64,000 nucleotides of DNA, from positions 30,473,307 through 30,537,306 of the forward strand of contig NC_068343.1 in the NCBI RefSeq assembly GCF_014633365.1, given 5' to 3'. This DNA is from Diospyros lotus. Taxonomy: Eukaryota; Streptophyta; Magnoliopsida; Ericales; Ebenaceae. Shown here one piece after another: positions 10,565-23,400 of the stretch. Numbering within the stretch: the first letter of the stretch is position 1; each line of letters begins with the position of its first letter. The translations under genes and the position numbers were made by a program. Below the pieces are notes generated by a model that made no database searches, was not told the DNA's origin, and saw only the letters and a program-made list of their open reading frames with translations.

Positions 10565-13383
10565 TGTGGGACCCCTGCCCGGATACCCCAGCCATGCCGA
10601 AGAACCCAAGCGGGAACCTCCACGAGAGGTAAAGAAACAGAATAAAAACCACTATAACCTACCAGGCATGCACAACTAGGATCATCCATATACATAAGAG
10701 ACAACAACGGAAGCATAACACATCCTAGGCATGCATAAAAAGATAATCGGTCACAGGGTTACATGGCATTTACATGCACATAAACAAAATTGTGCCAAGC
10801 ACTCAAAAGCTAAATGTTTATGGCATAACACTAGAAGATAAACACACCAAAACAGGATCTGTTGGGACTACCTTGTACACCACATATCGAAAAAGCTCAA
10901 AGACCACTGGTCTCACCCCTATACTTAGCCTTGCCCTTGCCTGGAATAAAGAGAAGCAAGAATGAGTCACAAGACTCAACAAATATATAAGAAATGAAAG
11001 ACAAATAAAAGTAAGGGAGCTAATAGATTAATCCGCACACCGTGTAATAACCATACATCACATGTCCATGAATCACATGATAGATATGCAAAAATACTGC
11101 ATAATAAAATATGCACATATTGGTCATTGGGGTCCACATAAGACACACAGCGCCCAAGTCCCAATCGTAAACCTGTCACTGCCGTGAAAGGCAATATAAG
11201 TAACATCCCAAGCCGAAGCTCTCTCAGGCCGGCGCTATCGAAACCCAAGAACCCAGTACACTAATAGCGTCCGTAAACCTGGTATGGCATAACCGTCCAT
11301 AAAATCTAACATGGCAATCCGCATCTGTAAACCTTGCAGTCCAGCATGCCAATCCGCGTCTGTAGACCTAGCACAACACACCCACACGGCGCCAATAACC
11401 ATCCAATGTATAAATACAATGTAGTGGCATATGAGCATAAATTATAATACATAGCCCCTATAAGCCATGCATCAAACCCTGCTTGTCCATATAGGAAATC
11501 ACATACAATGCAGTGCTCGTGTATAATGCAGAGGCATAGTAAGCATAAACGATGATACATAGCCCCTATAAGGAATGTATCAAGCCCTGGTCGCCCCGAT
11601 AGGAAGACACATATAAAGCAATATGCCCGTGGCCAAGCACACAAGCCTCATGGAAACCCTCCAAATGCAAATCCCTAACCCTACATGCATTTGAAATAAT
11701 AAAATACCGGAACTTAAATTTATAGAGACCACATGCATACTTTCGGCCACTACACATGCCTTCACTACCCCTTGGGAACCAACCCATATACATCCTAGCT
11801 TCATTCCAGCAACAATGGAGGGGGAAAACAAACCCTTCATGTTAACAAGAGAAGACCCATCAACTGTCAAAGATTCAACAAAAGTGGAGAAATTACCAAA
11901 AAGAGGCTATAATCCTCAAAATGTTCCATCTGTAACTCACTGTGAAGAAATCCTCAATAATAAGCTTATCACAAAGAAAAAGCTATAAACCTCAAAATAT
12001 TCCATCTGTAACTCATTGTGAAGAGATCCTCAATAATAAGCTTATCACAAAGGAAAGTCCAACTATAACCAATAATACAACATAGCTTAACAGTAAGGTA
12101 AATAACCGATTAAATCTCAAGAATGAAAGACTCTCTTACACTATACATGGATTATTAAAAAGGAAATGAGATGATGGAGCTCGCGCAATCAAAGTAGGAG
12201 AAGAAAAAGGAACTTGCATATGCGAAGGAAAAGGAACGGGATGCTTGCTTGAATGAGAATAAAACCACTTCAGAAGGTATGCCAAATCTTCTTTTCTTCT
12301 TCCTCTTCCTCCCAACTCTCGGCAACTCTCTATAAAAACCCTCTATTCTCTCTATATCTCTCCAAATATATAGGCAAGGCAAGAGACAATGGATAATGGC
12401 TTAAATGGGTGCTCAATCGCATGGAAAGTCTCTACCACCACTCTAAAGTCGAGAAAATGGCTCTGAAACTCACTTCCAGAAAATGCATCTGGTGAATTTA
12501 AGAAGTTACTCGGATGCTAGGCCCATATCCGAATTTGAGAGGCTTTTAATGAAAAACGGAGGGTTCTAGATAGATTCAACATCCTGGCGAATTTCGGGCA
12601 TAACTCTCTCGTCCGAGTTTTGATTAAAGTGATTAAAGATGATATGGAAAGATAGGAGACATACCTACAACTTTCATCTTTTAGGTTTTGAGAGATTCAT
12701 GATGCATCAAAGTTAAAATAGGATTACAATGCAAAAATCGTACACAGGAAATATGGGCAATCCGAATCAAACACACCCAATTGGAATCACTCTCTCCCAA
12801 TTCGAATCAATCACTCTCAATTCGAATCATACTCACAAAATCTCATCCAATTTGGGCTTGATTCGAATCACTTACCACCCTATTTGAATCAAACTCACAA
12901 AACTTTTAGAATTTCATCCAATTTGGCCTTGATTCGAATCACTTACCACGCTATTCGAATCATACTCTCAAAACTCACAGAATTTCATCCAAGTTGGCCC
13001 TGATTCAAATCCCTTACCACCTTATTTGAACCATACTCATAAAACTCACCAAATCTCATCCCAATTTAGCCTTGATTTGAGTCACCTACTATGCCATCCG
13101 AATCAAACTCACAAAACTCACAAAATTCAAACAAGCCATTCAAATCAACTATTGTAGGCTTCGAATCACCCTCACAAACACTTGGCTAAAATTTAATTTT
13201 GACTTCTTACATCCAAATATTCCAAGCTACTATTCAAACATAAATTAAATTCATTTGGATACTCCAAACACATACACAACAGTTAATTAATAAACACCAA
13301 AAATAACATATTAAACATCAAGGCTAACCAATTCAACCTCAAGGCATGACACAACATTAATTAACAAACTTTGGGTCATTACA
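10565..13383 (-). mobile_element. Solo LTR 1 (2819 bp), gypsy-like, inserted in copia pseudogene
   Basis: The segment begins TGTGGGACC and ends TCATTACA (TG...CA). It is flanked by caggc (10560-10564) and ccggc (13384-13388), a 5-bp duplication with one mismatch. Removing it and one target copy rejoins the copia RNase H region in frame. No coding region lies inside. Read on the minus strand it starts TGTAATGACCC and contains 'ttgttgagtcttgtgactca', like the other long LTRs of this window. A long coding-free unit with one target duplication is what LTR-LTR recombination leaves. Classification as gypsy rests on similarity of ends and layout only. Confidence 0.75.
12745..13170. repeat. Array of TTCGAA palindromes in solo LTR 1
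   Basis: About five units of 60-72 bp repeat here, each with 'attcgaatcacttaccac', 'aatcaaactcacaaaactc' and 'catccaatttggccttg'-like words. The hexamer TTCGAA, or its one-base variants, recurs at each unit. Confidence 0.75.
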
Positions 13384-13832
13384 CCGGCTGCGTTTATTAA
13401 CGTAAATCAACATTAAGATACATTTTCATGATGGCCGGTGGAGCTGTATTATAGAGAAGTGTCAAGTAGACCTTGATTGCTACTTCAGCTCTGGAAGCCG
13501 AGTTCATCTCTTATTTTAAGGATGATTCACACGGTGTATGGATCAAGAGTTTCATATATGGGATTAAAGTTGTGGATTCCATTTATAAGCCATTGAGAAT
13601 TTACTGCAACAATTCAACTGTTGTTTTTGTGGTTAAGAACAACAAAAGTGAAAGCCAAAGTAAACACATAAACAATAAGTACTTAACCATAAGGGAACGT
13701 GTTAAAGAAAATATAGTGGTTATTGAGCACATTAGTACTGACTTGATGATTGATGATCCTTTGACTAAGGGTATGCCACCATTGAAATTCAAGGACCATG
13801 TAGATAAAATGGGACTTGGTTCCACTATGTAA
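13384..13832 (+). pseudogene. Copia RNase H pseudogene, 3' part
   Basis: This continues the copia reading broken at 10564. The blocks AGGAV, LIATSALEAEFIS, YCNNSTVVF (canonical YCDNSAA, the Asp now Asn), KHINNKYLTIRERV, IEHISTDLMIDDPLTKGMPP and FKDHVDKMGL are the C-terminal RNase H and tail of Ty1/copia polyproteins. The last 119 codons (13473-13832) are open, but two stops lie upstream at about 13450-13470. It ends at a normal copia stop codon. Confidence 0.9.
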
Positions 13833-14278
13833 TTGTAAGCATTCCATATTTGAATGGAGCTCTTATTTATTGTGAAGTTTTCTCATATTCGTGTGCACCT
13901 TAGTTTATTTGAGAAAATACATCTACATAAGACTAAGAATAAACATAGGGTTTGTTCATTAAGTAATGTTGCCACATAAAGAATAGTACTTGAGAAACTA
14001 AATGCATTGTAAATCTTGGAAGGTAATACTCGTTGTTAGAGGACTTACCACCATGATTCATATATTTATTTCCTAGGAAAAGACAACCAATGAGATTAAG
14101 TTAAGACATCTGGTTAAACGTGTGGACCAAGTGGGAGAATATAACCGTTCCTTGATTAAGACCCAAATATTTTCCCCTTATTGTGCCAATTTTCACCTTA
14201 ATGTGATCCAGTTACAATGTTTTTGGAAAGTCTTAATGTTTCCTCATTAATTGGGCTGAAAACGTTCTCTCGGATGGG
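13833..14278 (+). repeat. Copia 3' tail, polypurine tract and LTR remnant
   Basis: After the copia stop codon comes a short untranslated region, then a purine-rich 'caagtgggaga' at about 14128-14138, the expected polypurine tract, and an AT-rich segment that would be the 3' LTR start. It is cut off at about 14278 where a SIRE-like LTR begins. The LTR end is not seen. Confidence 0.5.
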
Positions 14279-15474
14279 TGTTCTTTTGTTTTTCCTTTTA
14301 TGTTATTTTGATGATGAAAAACAATTGTGTTTTGATGACTAAAATATTTTGTAAATGATTCTGACATGGTATTCTTAAATCATTTTATAAGTTTTATAAC
14401 CACCAATCATGAAAATCAATTTCATTATGTGGCAAAATCTTGTGTTTTATATTCTTGATGGAATTTGGTTTCGAAAAATAAGTTTTTATTGTTAAGAGAA
14501 TATTTTTTATATCAAAATTGTCCACATTGCATTTAAATCTCAAATTCATGTTTTAATTTTGAAGGTCAACATGCCAACCATTTTTTAAAAGGAGTCAACC
14601 ATTTTTCAAAGCATGTCGACTGCTTTCTTTTAAAGTATCTATTGTTTTTTTTAAACAAGTCGACCGTTTTTATGCAAGCTCATGGCCAAGTGCAGTCGAC
14701 AGCTACTGCATCATTTTCGGTAGACTGTTTTTTGTCTTGTTGACCGTTTTTAGTCTCCCTATCGACTGCCTCTTTAGAAATTGCAAAAATCGATCGACCT
14801 TTGCTTAGAACCTATTAACCATTTTTATCGCAGGCCTCTCTAATGGCTAGTTTTGATGGCTCCAACAGTCACAAACGATTAGTTTCTTTAAAATCTCTAT
14901 GGATGCCTATAAATATAACTAATAGATACACTTGAGAAAACCAATGGAGGGGAGTGATTATTTAATCCTTTTATTGTATTCACACTTCTCAATATTGATT
15001 GTGCTCTCATATTTTCTCTCAAAAACTTTTGTAAATCATTTTCTATCTTTTGTTTAAGCCTTGTGATTATTTTGAGAGATCTTCTAACTAAAATATTCAA
15101 TCTCTTAGATTCTCTCTTATTAAACATTTCTTTTCTTTCCTAGCTTGTGTAACTAGAGGGCCTACTTGTCAAAGTAGGAGGTTGGTAATTCCTATCAGTT
15201 AATGCTAAAAGGCCTATCAGGTTTGCTAGGAAGATTAGTAGATTTGGAAATTTTTAGTGGGAAGCTAAGTTAGTGGATTAGGCTTGGTTCAGTTGAACCA
15301 CTATAAATTACTTGTATCCCTCTTACATTCAATTTTCATTTTATTTTGGTTGTGCTTCATTGTTTTTTTGTTTATCTTCCAAAACCTCCTAAACATATTT
15401 TAATTTCTCAATCACCCAATTTACTCTTCTCTTGGGTGTGTGGTGCCATACATTGTGCCAAACAAATTCTTACA
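14279..15474 (+). repeat. SIRE/Maximus-like copia 5' LTR
   Basis: The left part has 'ttttgatgatgaaaaaca' and 'gttttgatgac', typical openings of this group's LTRs. The right part has 'ctagagggcctacttgtca', 'gaaccactataaatt' and an end in ...cttaca immediately before the primer site. The middle (14575-14790) holds GTCGAC-type words spaced about 25-40 bp. The left boundary is approximate. Family identity is from remembered layout and needs a library search. Confidence 0.6.
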
Positions 15475-15492
15475 ATTAGTATCAGAGCTTGG
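15475..15492 (+). other. Copia primer-binding site
   Basis: The sequence attagtatcagagcttgg is the classical plant copia site attggtatcagagc with one G-to-A change. It is complementary to the 3' end of initiator Met tRNA and lies directly after the LTR end. Confidence 0.75.
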
Positions 15493-15542
15493 TCTCCTTG
15501 CTTTTGTTTTTCATGTTTAACCACCTAAGAAGGATCCAAAAG

Positions 15543-16734
15543 ATGGAACAAATCATTGAAAGGACAAAGCATCGTTAGGCAACCCTACTTTGATGGGTCC
15601 AATTACACTTATTGGAAGAAGATGATGTCTTGCTATGTGATGCAAGACCTAAAGGTTTATGAGACCATCAAGAAAGGAGTCATCAAGAAAGGGGTAATTC
15701 TACCCCCAATGGAGAAAATTGAAGAATGGATAAGAGAATAAATAGAGGTTGTGGAAATCAATGCCAAAGCCTTGAACATCCTATTTTGTGCTCTTGGATC
15801 GGAAGAGTTCAATAGAGTATCCACATGCACAACGGCCAAGGAGATTTGGGGAAAATTGGAGGTTACTCATGAAGGTACTAGTTAAGTAAAGGAAGCAAAT
15901 GTAAATTTATTAATTCATGAGTATTAACTTTTTTTTATGAAATCTTGGGAGCCCATTAAGGAGATATTTACTATATTTAATGATATTATCACAAGTTTAA
16001 GGGCACTAGGAAAATCTTACACAAATGGGGAGAAAGTTAGAAAAATCATTAGGAGTCTTCCCAATGAATAGGACCATAAAGTGACAGCCATCCAAGAGGT
16101 TAAAAGTGTAGATAGTTTGTCTATCGATGATTTGATTGGATCTCTCATGACTCGTGAGATCATGATGAATAGAGATGATAATGAGAAGAAAAAAGATAAG
16201 TCTCTTCTTTTCAAGACTCCACATTTTCTAGTGAGCAAGGAGGAGAAGATGATGATGATTTTATAATACTCACTAGGAAGTTCAAAAGATCCCTTAGAGG
16301 AAAAAAGCTAAAGAAAGAATTGGGAGAAAAAAGAACCCTAAGGAAGAAGAAGAGTGAGTTTGTGGGGGAGAAATATAAAAGTGAAGTCAAATGCTATTGA
16401 TGTCAAAAGTTTGGACATATCAAACCCGAATGTCCATTATTTAAGAAGAGAAGAAATACAAGAAGAAGGCCCTTGCAACTTGGGGTGATGAACAATCAAG
16501 CAATGATAACCTATGCTTGAAGGTACAAAATGAAAACCATGAGGTATAAACTCAATTTTCTATGAGTTTAAATTATGATTTTTCTTTACAGGAATTACAA
16601 AACGCTTTTGAAGAATTAGCACAAGAGTGTAAGAAATTGAGTTTGAAAAACAAATTGTTGAAGAAGAAAATTGTCTTTTGAAAATGAAACAAATTCTTTA
16701 AAAAAATGAGAAGAATAGTTTCAAACCTCAAAAT
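15543..16734 (+). pseudogene. SIRE/Maximus-like copia gag pseudogene
   Basis: Recognisable gag blocks in order are KGQSIVRQPYFDGSNYTYWK, AKEIWGKLEVTHEG, KSYTNGEKVRKIIRSLP, a zinc knuckle near 16390-16430 (C-Y-stop-C-QKFGHIKPEC, a C-X2-C-X4-H-X4-C knuckle with one stop) and a trailing coiled-coil-like segment ELQNAFEELAQECKKLSLKNK. Several stops and shifts occur. The frame ends abruptly at 16734, where CACTA terminal DNA begins, so protease, integrase and RT of this element are missing or displaced. Confidence 0.8.
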
Positions 16735-17000
16735 CGCTACAAAAAATCTAGCTTTTAGTAACTAAAAATTTCATCACTAAAATTTCAAATTTCATCTCTA
16801 ATTTATGCAGCGACAAATTTAGTGATGGAAAAATTTTGTAGCTAAAATTAGCATCACTAAATTTTGGCAACGAAATTTAACGATGGACGAATTTAGAGAC
16901 AAAATCAGCGATGGATATAATTCTATTGCTGATTCAGCTACAAAAATTTCTATTTCAGTCGTTGATTAGCGACGAAATTTTACATTACTGATTCAAGAAA
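16735..17000. repeat. CACTA subterminal repeats
   Basis: A short motif family, 'ttagcgacgaaatttt' / 'aatttagtgatgg' and its reverse complement, occurs about ten times in alternating orientation. This is the layout of the subterminal transposase-binding region of CACTA elements. Confidence 0.75.
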
Positions 17001-17269
17001 AAAATAAAAAATAATAAAAAGTTAAACAAAAATAAAATATATATATATATAATATAAATTATATAAATAAAAAATAAGATAATTAACAATTTATTTTAAT
17101 TAATTGAATAGAAATTAAAATGTTATTTATATAATCAATAATTTAAAGACAAAAAAAATTAAAATATTTTAAATTTAAATTCATATAAATATGTAAGATA
17201 ACAAAAATAAATATGAAATTCAAGTCGATTAATTCAGTTAATGAAATCTAATCATAAATATTCAATTAT

Positions 17270-18250
17270 AATTAACAATCATCATTATTGATATCTGCAT
17301 TTTCTTCCTCATCACCCTTGTTACCCTCATCATCATAAAATGGGTCTCTACCCAAGGGCCTGTTGATAGTCCAATAGTAGTTGTAGATTGCTTTAATATT
17401 ATAGACATCATTCTATTCATCTGATCTTTCCACGCAATCATCTCTTGTTGTCACTAATGTAGCTGCACATTCTCAATGGCTATCTGGGTGACCGTCTATG
17501 TCAGCTCTCGGTTCCTACTTTGCACCTCAGTCATCGTCTGCCTCATTTCCTCGTTCTCATTCCGAGTGGAATGCAGCTACTCGTTAATCTAGGTGAACCT
17601 TTGTCTCATTTGTTCTAAATCATTTGACATGCACCCATATGAACTATTAGAGGTGCTACCTGATGCAACCGAGTAGGATTGATTAGCTTTACAGCCAAGG
17701 CTGTAGACATGACCCTTCTTGTTCATTCCAAAGATAGCCTGATTAAAGATACAGTGCTCATTGATTGTGGTTAAAGAGGACGAATTGCTACCGACTGACG
17801 TTGAAGATGCCTATGTACTTAATCTCTTGAACACATCCTATATAAATTAAAACATTGACATTGTTAACTAATAAAAAAATCATTAAAATTTAGTGATGTA
17901 CATAAATTCAATTACCGCGATGCCCATTGGTCTATTACCAACACATACTTCATATCCTTGATCATCATTTGGAGTATGGATTTTCCTGAAAACTTCAAAT
18001 TCATTGGACTCGAGATCTAATTCCTTTGCGTGCATGGCAAGTGTATCAAGTAAATAAGATAAAATACCAACCACTATATAAGTTCTTAAAATTAGAAACA
18101 TTTTTGTAGGAAAACTAATTACCATCCTCATTCGACTTTTGGTGAAATAATGGATTCGCCTGTGTGGATTAACCCACTAGCCTCGGAGACGCGATTATGT
18201 TTGTTTTGTTTAGACTTCTTGTTCAACCTTCTTCTTCTTATGGTACAGCC
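17270..18250 (-). pseudogene. CACTA second-protein (Ptta/En-Spm type) pseudogene
   Basis: Minus-strand blocks KELDLESNEFEVFRKIHTPN with a downstream GYEVCVGNRPMG, then MNKKGHVYSLGCKANQSY and SNDLEQMRQRF followed by a heptad-like Arg/Glu/Asn-rich stretch, match the order in the plant Ptta/En-Spm family: a region of K.R. pairs, a 'GLG' block, then a C-terminal coiled coil. The longest open piece is 82 codons (17883-18131). Stops and probable introns fragment the rest, and I see no functional gene. Confidence 0.65.
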
Positions 18251-18295
18251 TTGGGTGGGTGGGATGTGGGTAGAACTTTTTAGATATAAGCCCTT

Positions 18296-21200
18296 AAGAC
18301 CAATTCTAGTGACATAATAGGGTTTTGAACTTGTAACTCTTTAAATTCTATTTAATGGCAAATTTATGATTTATTTAAATTACAGTATGGTTTAAATTAA
18401 ACATATAAATTTATATATCATTTAGTATAATAAGTAGTGGATACCATTCTTAAATGTTAAGAATATGTGTGATGGATAATCTACAGTTCGTTATACTATA
18501 AACTTGTTCCTAACCATAAAGTTCCTAACTTGAATATTAGCAACTCGCAAAGGCTAGCACATCGTCTGTCTCATTGTTTAGTATGAGATACTAAAAGATA
18601 AGGTTAGTGAGTCTCATGTCATTCCGTATAAGATATAGAAGAAAAATGAGTTGATGCTCATTAAAGGAACGAGTTCACTAAACGAGATTGTTAACATTGA
18701 ATCACATGGGCTTTATCTCATGGGTTAATGATTCAATGTTAACTACGGATTTCAAACTAGTTCTTATACTTGAGATGACATGGATATTTGTGCATTGGTG
18801 CATTAGGTTATCAGAAATACTATATGAGTGTTCTAATAAGAAATTATTATACATATCCATGTGCCTAGTTCAGTGTTACATGAGGAATGTGTGCATTAAA
18901 CATGGAATATGTGACCTCGAGATTTGTGAGGAGGATATCTTATGTGATCCAGTAATCACTTAACAATAAATCTTGGCCTAGATAATATGACGATGAAATG
19001 TGTGTTCTATAAAGGTTCTATCATATTAGTCAAGATTGAATTTGGATTTGGTCGTATGACGAGATTAAGAGATTTGACTTGTAACACCTCGCTTTTCTCT
19101 TACCGAGCGTGTCATTATGCTGGGGCCCAAAACATACATAATTTATTTTCTTCTTTCTTTCCCGGTACATAACTTAAACCTTAAGTACTGAGTCCCGAAC
19201 AAAACCCCCAGCAAATCATTAAAAATACGGAAGCGATAATCGAAACCTGATATGGTACATAATCAACTCATTTTATTTATAACATAAGAATTCGTACCAT
19301 AATTTACATCATATCCTCAATATTGAAATACATAAATACATGGAGATTCCATAATATTCTAACAAGGCTAAACATCAATAAAGCGTCAGCTAAAAATATT
19401 CGAGTCAACTTGCTGGATCCATCGGCCACGCCATCACGTGCCATCATATCTCAACCTGTTCCCTACCCCAACTGCAAGTCTAAAGCTGAAACGTGGAATG
19501 TTCTAGGGGCATAACCCATTAGAAGATGAAACTTCTAGTGAGGGTCTAAAACATATATACAAATGCATGATGCAATAACATGAACAACATTTGCCCTTAG
19601 TGTAACTTCCCTGGCCCACAAGCCCGACTAGGAATCCTAGCCAAATCCTGAACTTTTGTAGGATAAGCCTAACGTTATTCCCTAAACGCCCTTGGGGAAT
19701 TACGGCTACACTCTGGGGGCCACATCCCACTCCCATGCACAAATATCAACGTGACAATAATATCATGCCATGTAATTATCACGACTTTTTATGCAGTATG
19801 ACAAAATGAATCATATCTTTCGTAAATATTATGCATAGCAAGGAAATCATATCATATATGAGTTATGGGGATAAAACCACTCACCTTTTGAGATAAACTT
19901 GCATTTTCTCGAAAAGCGTGCATCGCCTCGACATGCGTGCCCCGCTTCGATGTTCGTGCCAACTTTCAAAAGTTGCACCAATCTCATCATCTCGATCACC
20001 TCAAACATAAAATAATATTTAATCACTAAATATCCTCAATATTCTATTTATTTCCTTTTATTTCCTATTTTCCTTCATTTTTCCTTCAAAAATTCAATAA
20101 ATACCTCGGGACTATTTTCTCGAATCTAATTTCACAACAATTCATTCTAGGCTATGAAATTCAAGGAAAAAATACTGAACTTACCCGGATGTTGCGTTTT
20201 CACGCAAAACTGAGGTTCTTTGATGCTAAAATCGAGACATCGGGAACCCGAACTTCAAAACTTTTTGCACAGACCTCCATAAAATAATTTTTTGGATTTT
20301 TCCAAGATTTTTAAAAAAAATTCCCAAGCTCCACACGCCCGCACGTGCCTACACGCGCAAGGGCCACTGGGCGTGCGTGAGGGACCGCGCGTGACCGGCA
20401 CGCGCTAGTCATCTTCTCCGGCGACGGCCGTGCTGGCGATCTGAGATTACCATGCCATCTTGAAGCCCTCTTCTAGTCGATCCTCTTGGCCAAGTTTGAG
20501 CCTCAAAGGAGCACCAGAAGACCTCCCATCGGGCATTTGAAGTCTCGACCATCTTTATCGCCTCTCAACTCCAGCGACGTCGATTACCCCCTCAAACCAT
20601 CACCAAAATGCCTAAAAATCTCCAGAACAGATCTTTAGACTATGGGCAAAAAAAGCCCCTTAATTTTGACTCTCAATTTATTCGAAAACGACCCCGATTT
20701 TGAGCTCCCACTCTCTCCATTTTCAGCCACCATGAACGCCTATTTATAGGCATTTTCTGACCTCCAAATGCATGAGATCGATCAACCCATGGCCTTAAGA
20801 GATCCTACCTTCCTCAGATCGACCTAAAAGCATCAACACGTGATCGAAAAAGCGGGTTGCAGAGGCAATAATTCCGACCAGCTTTCTGGTCGGTTTCTTC
20901 TTTAATTTCCTGCCACTACGGTGGCCTTTGTCAGTCCAGCCTTCACGAAAAGTTGGTCCTTGGGCAACCCTCGTGCTATCCCTATGGCCAATTTAGGTGA
21001 TTTGATGGGTTGGTCGGCCATGGTTTGCTCCAATTTTCAAAAATTCCACTTTTGCCCTCCAACTTTGACTTATTGCATTTTTGCCCCTTTTCTCAAGCCC
21101 TTGAACTTTCTTTCATTTCCATTAGGACCCTCATGTTCTAGAACATCATTTTAACCCTTGAGGATTCCGAAAAAATATCGTTTCGGCCTCCCTCTAGTAA

Positions 21201-22330
21201 TTTTTAAAAAATTGCACTTAGGCTCGAATCTTCGTTTTGGCCCTAAATCTCTTTGTTTCTTCCTGAAACCACTAAAGGGTTGTTACTTATGAAAAATCAA
21301 AGCCCCCTCATGCTTCCGTTGACTTCCGGGAAGTCGTTTATAACAATTCGGTATTGCAGCCTAATTGGCAGCTATATTTTTGCTGTATCGAAAATTGTTC
21401 CCGATCCAATTTCTTTCGACACCATAAATCCTATCTCGAGGTGCTTGTTAATGCCACATCATTTTATTTTGGTATCTCGGCTCCAGGGCACTCCCGACAG
21501 TCGATTTGGTCAATTTTTCGGACTATTCATATACCAATTTTCTCTGAAATCCCATTTCTCTAATAAATTACTTATTTTTAATTAACCCAAATTTCTCGGG
21601 TATTACATGACTTGTTGACCGTGATCTCATATCTTGTAGGATATAGGCTGATAGAGGGACCATATTGCATGGTATCATAGTAAAAGGTTCACAATACCCG
21701 CTCACATTAAATTGAATAATCACGATATATTGCTAGATGTCACTCATGTTTTACAACAATTAATAATTGATTAATTCTCATTATCAATTTAATTGTGAAC
21801 CTAAAAACTCCCACCAATAAGAAAGCGTTTTAAAGAGAAAAAATATAATTTAGTAATTAAGGAATTACTAAATAATGGTGTAATTATTTATTAGATAAAC
21901 AAAGATAATTAAATGATTAATGGGTTAATTATTTAATTATCAAACTGGATCGGGCTTCTTGCTAGCACATGAAGCCCGATTCATCTGCGTTTAGGGTTTC
22001 CAGGGGTTGCCTATAAATAGGACATTAAGTCATTGAATCCATATATACAACGTAATCAATTGTATCCAGGGCAAATAGAAATTTTATAGAAAATTTTCAC
22101 GTCATTTTCTACTAAAGTCTTGGCAATTTAGGGTGGACTGACTCGGCATCTCACACGTGGGAGATTATACGATGGGTTAGCTACAATGAATTTTGTATTC
22201 GTTTTGAGGTAACTTTTTGTTTATGTCTTCAATTTTCAACTGTATGTTTTGAAAAAAGTGATACCAATAAAATCAAATTTTGTTTTCGCTGCGTATGATC
22301 AAATCATAATTATCTAACAGAATTGTAGTA
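18296..22330. repeat. Unclassified repeat block within CACTA, minus the solo LTR
   Basis: Non-coding repeat-like DNA on either side of the solo LTR at 19080-21607. It carries a perfect 15-bp inverted repeat (18690-18704 with 18729-18743, 24-bp loop), a 'ctataaatagg' TATA-like word at about 22012, and 'acgtgggagattatac' near 22150. I recognise no protein. The outer limits are approximate. Confidence 0.35.
19080..21607 (-). mobile_element. Solo LTR 2 (2528 bp), gypsy-like, perfect TSD
   Basis: It begins TGTAACACCTCG and ends CTCGGGTATTACA, with the identical 5-mer tgact on both sides (19075-19079 and 21608-21612). There is no coding region inside. On the minus strand it runs TGTAATACCCGAG...CGAGGTGTTACA, a typical end pair for long LTRs of plant Ty3/gypsy elements. 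One target duplication around a long LTR with no internal region is the signature of a solo LTR. The family name cannot be fixed from sequence alone. Confidence 0.85.
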
Positions 22331-22499
22331 TAACCCATAGCATATAGCATCATGCCAAAAGGCTGTTAGAACTGAGTCATAGGAACAAAAGCCTGTGGGT
22401 GCGATGACTAGCGATATAAAGGAGTAGAAAGGATAGTATGTGTGGAGACAGAAGGAGATGAACTCGAACCAACACTATTGGGATCTAGAGAAGGGGTGT

Positions 22500-23400
22500 C
22501 CCTATAGGATCGACTTCTACCTCTAGCCTTACTACCCCTACCTTTGCTTGGTTCGGGAGATGAATGTTCTAACATCTGTTTCAAGAATTACATGAAAAAT
22601 AAAAGAATGATAAAACGTACAAGGTCACAAATATTCAAAAATACAAAAAAATATTATATCATAGCATATATAAGTGAATTCACATATTCAAAAATAAATC
22701 AATCATCTTCTTTTACATATTCATCAATGATTTCATCGTCACTATCTATGTCATTAGACAATAACTCTTCATCGCCCTCTTCTGATATAGATTTTTCTTC
22801 TGCATCATCTTCTTCCTGTTGAACGACATTTTAGACATTTATTTCCTCAATTATCTCATCGAAATCTTGTAAACTACTTCTAAGGTCATCATTTTGATCT
22901 ATATAAGGCAGTTCGGGTATCTCATACTCCTGAAAAAGTTCTTCCATGTCAGCTTTGGGAGCAGTTATTGTACCCCGTGCCTTTCTTTTAATAATAACTA
23001 TTCAATCATATTTATCATGGCAAGTGTCGGGATATAACGTGTAATACACTTGTTCAGCTTGTTGGGCAAATATGAATGGATCATATTTCCTATACTTTCT
23101 TGAAGATTGATCCTCCACAATACCATACTTATCATGAATTTTGATTCCCCGAGGTCTTGGATCGTACCATTCACATTTAAATAGAACTACCCTCTTGATT
23201 GGTAGGTCTGCATATTCCAATTCAATAATGTCTATATTTTTTCCATAATAATAGGTTTTTGAGGATCTAAACTCTATCCCAGGCATACAAACACCTAAAT
23301 TTTTCGATAAACCTACTACTACTTCGTTCGACAGTATGAAATTTATATCCATTGACGAAATACATTAGTCAATGCCACACGTTTGGAGTTGGTCCTTATC
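22500..23400 (-). pseudogene. CACTA transposase C-terminal region (DUF4216-type)
   Basis: The minus-strand open frame 23352-23002 (116 codons) reads YYYGKNIDIIELEYADLP, then KRVVLFKCEWYDPRPRG and KYDPFIFAQQAEQVYYTLYP. This is the characteristic DUF4216 block near the C-terminus of plant CACTA TNP2-type transposases. After a stop near 23000 the reading continues with KARGTI and a Glu/Asp-rich acidic tail (to about 22690), then a Ser/Arg-rich stretch (about 22560-22440). The upstream DDE core is absent, so this is a remnant. Confidence 0.8.

Larger units (their letters stand above)
16735..23400 (-). mobile_element. CACTA (En/Spm) element remnant, minus strand
   Basis: The left end at 16735, cgctacaaaaaatc, is the CACTACAAAAAA terminus of plant CACTA elements with one change. 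It is followed by about 260 bp of subterminal repeats. Minus-strand protein remnants occur in CACTA order: a DUF4216-type domain (22.8-23.36 kb), then a Ptta/En-Spm-type domain (18.25-17.27 kb). A repeat-rich block (about 18.3-22.3 kb) containing a solo LTR interrupts it. The other terminus and the transposase core are not found. A hAT remnant abuts at about 23.5 kb. Confidence 0.75.

Noticed and set aside
10976..11870. Cluster of minus-strand frames of 67-112 codons rich in Cys/Trp/Gly
   Set aside because: They overlap one another inside solo LTR 1, begin at arbitrary Met codons and have no domain pattern.
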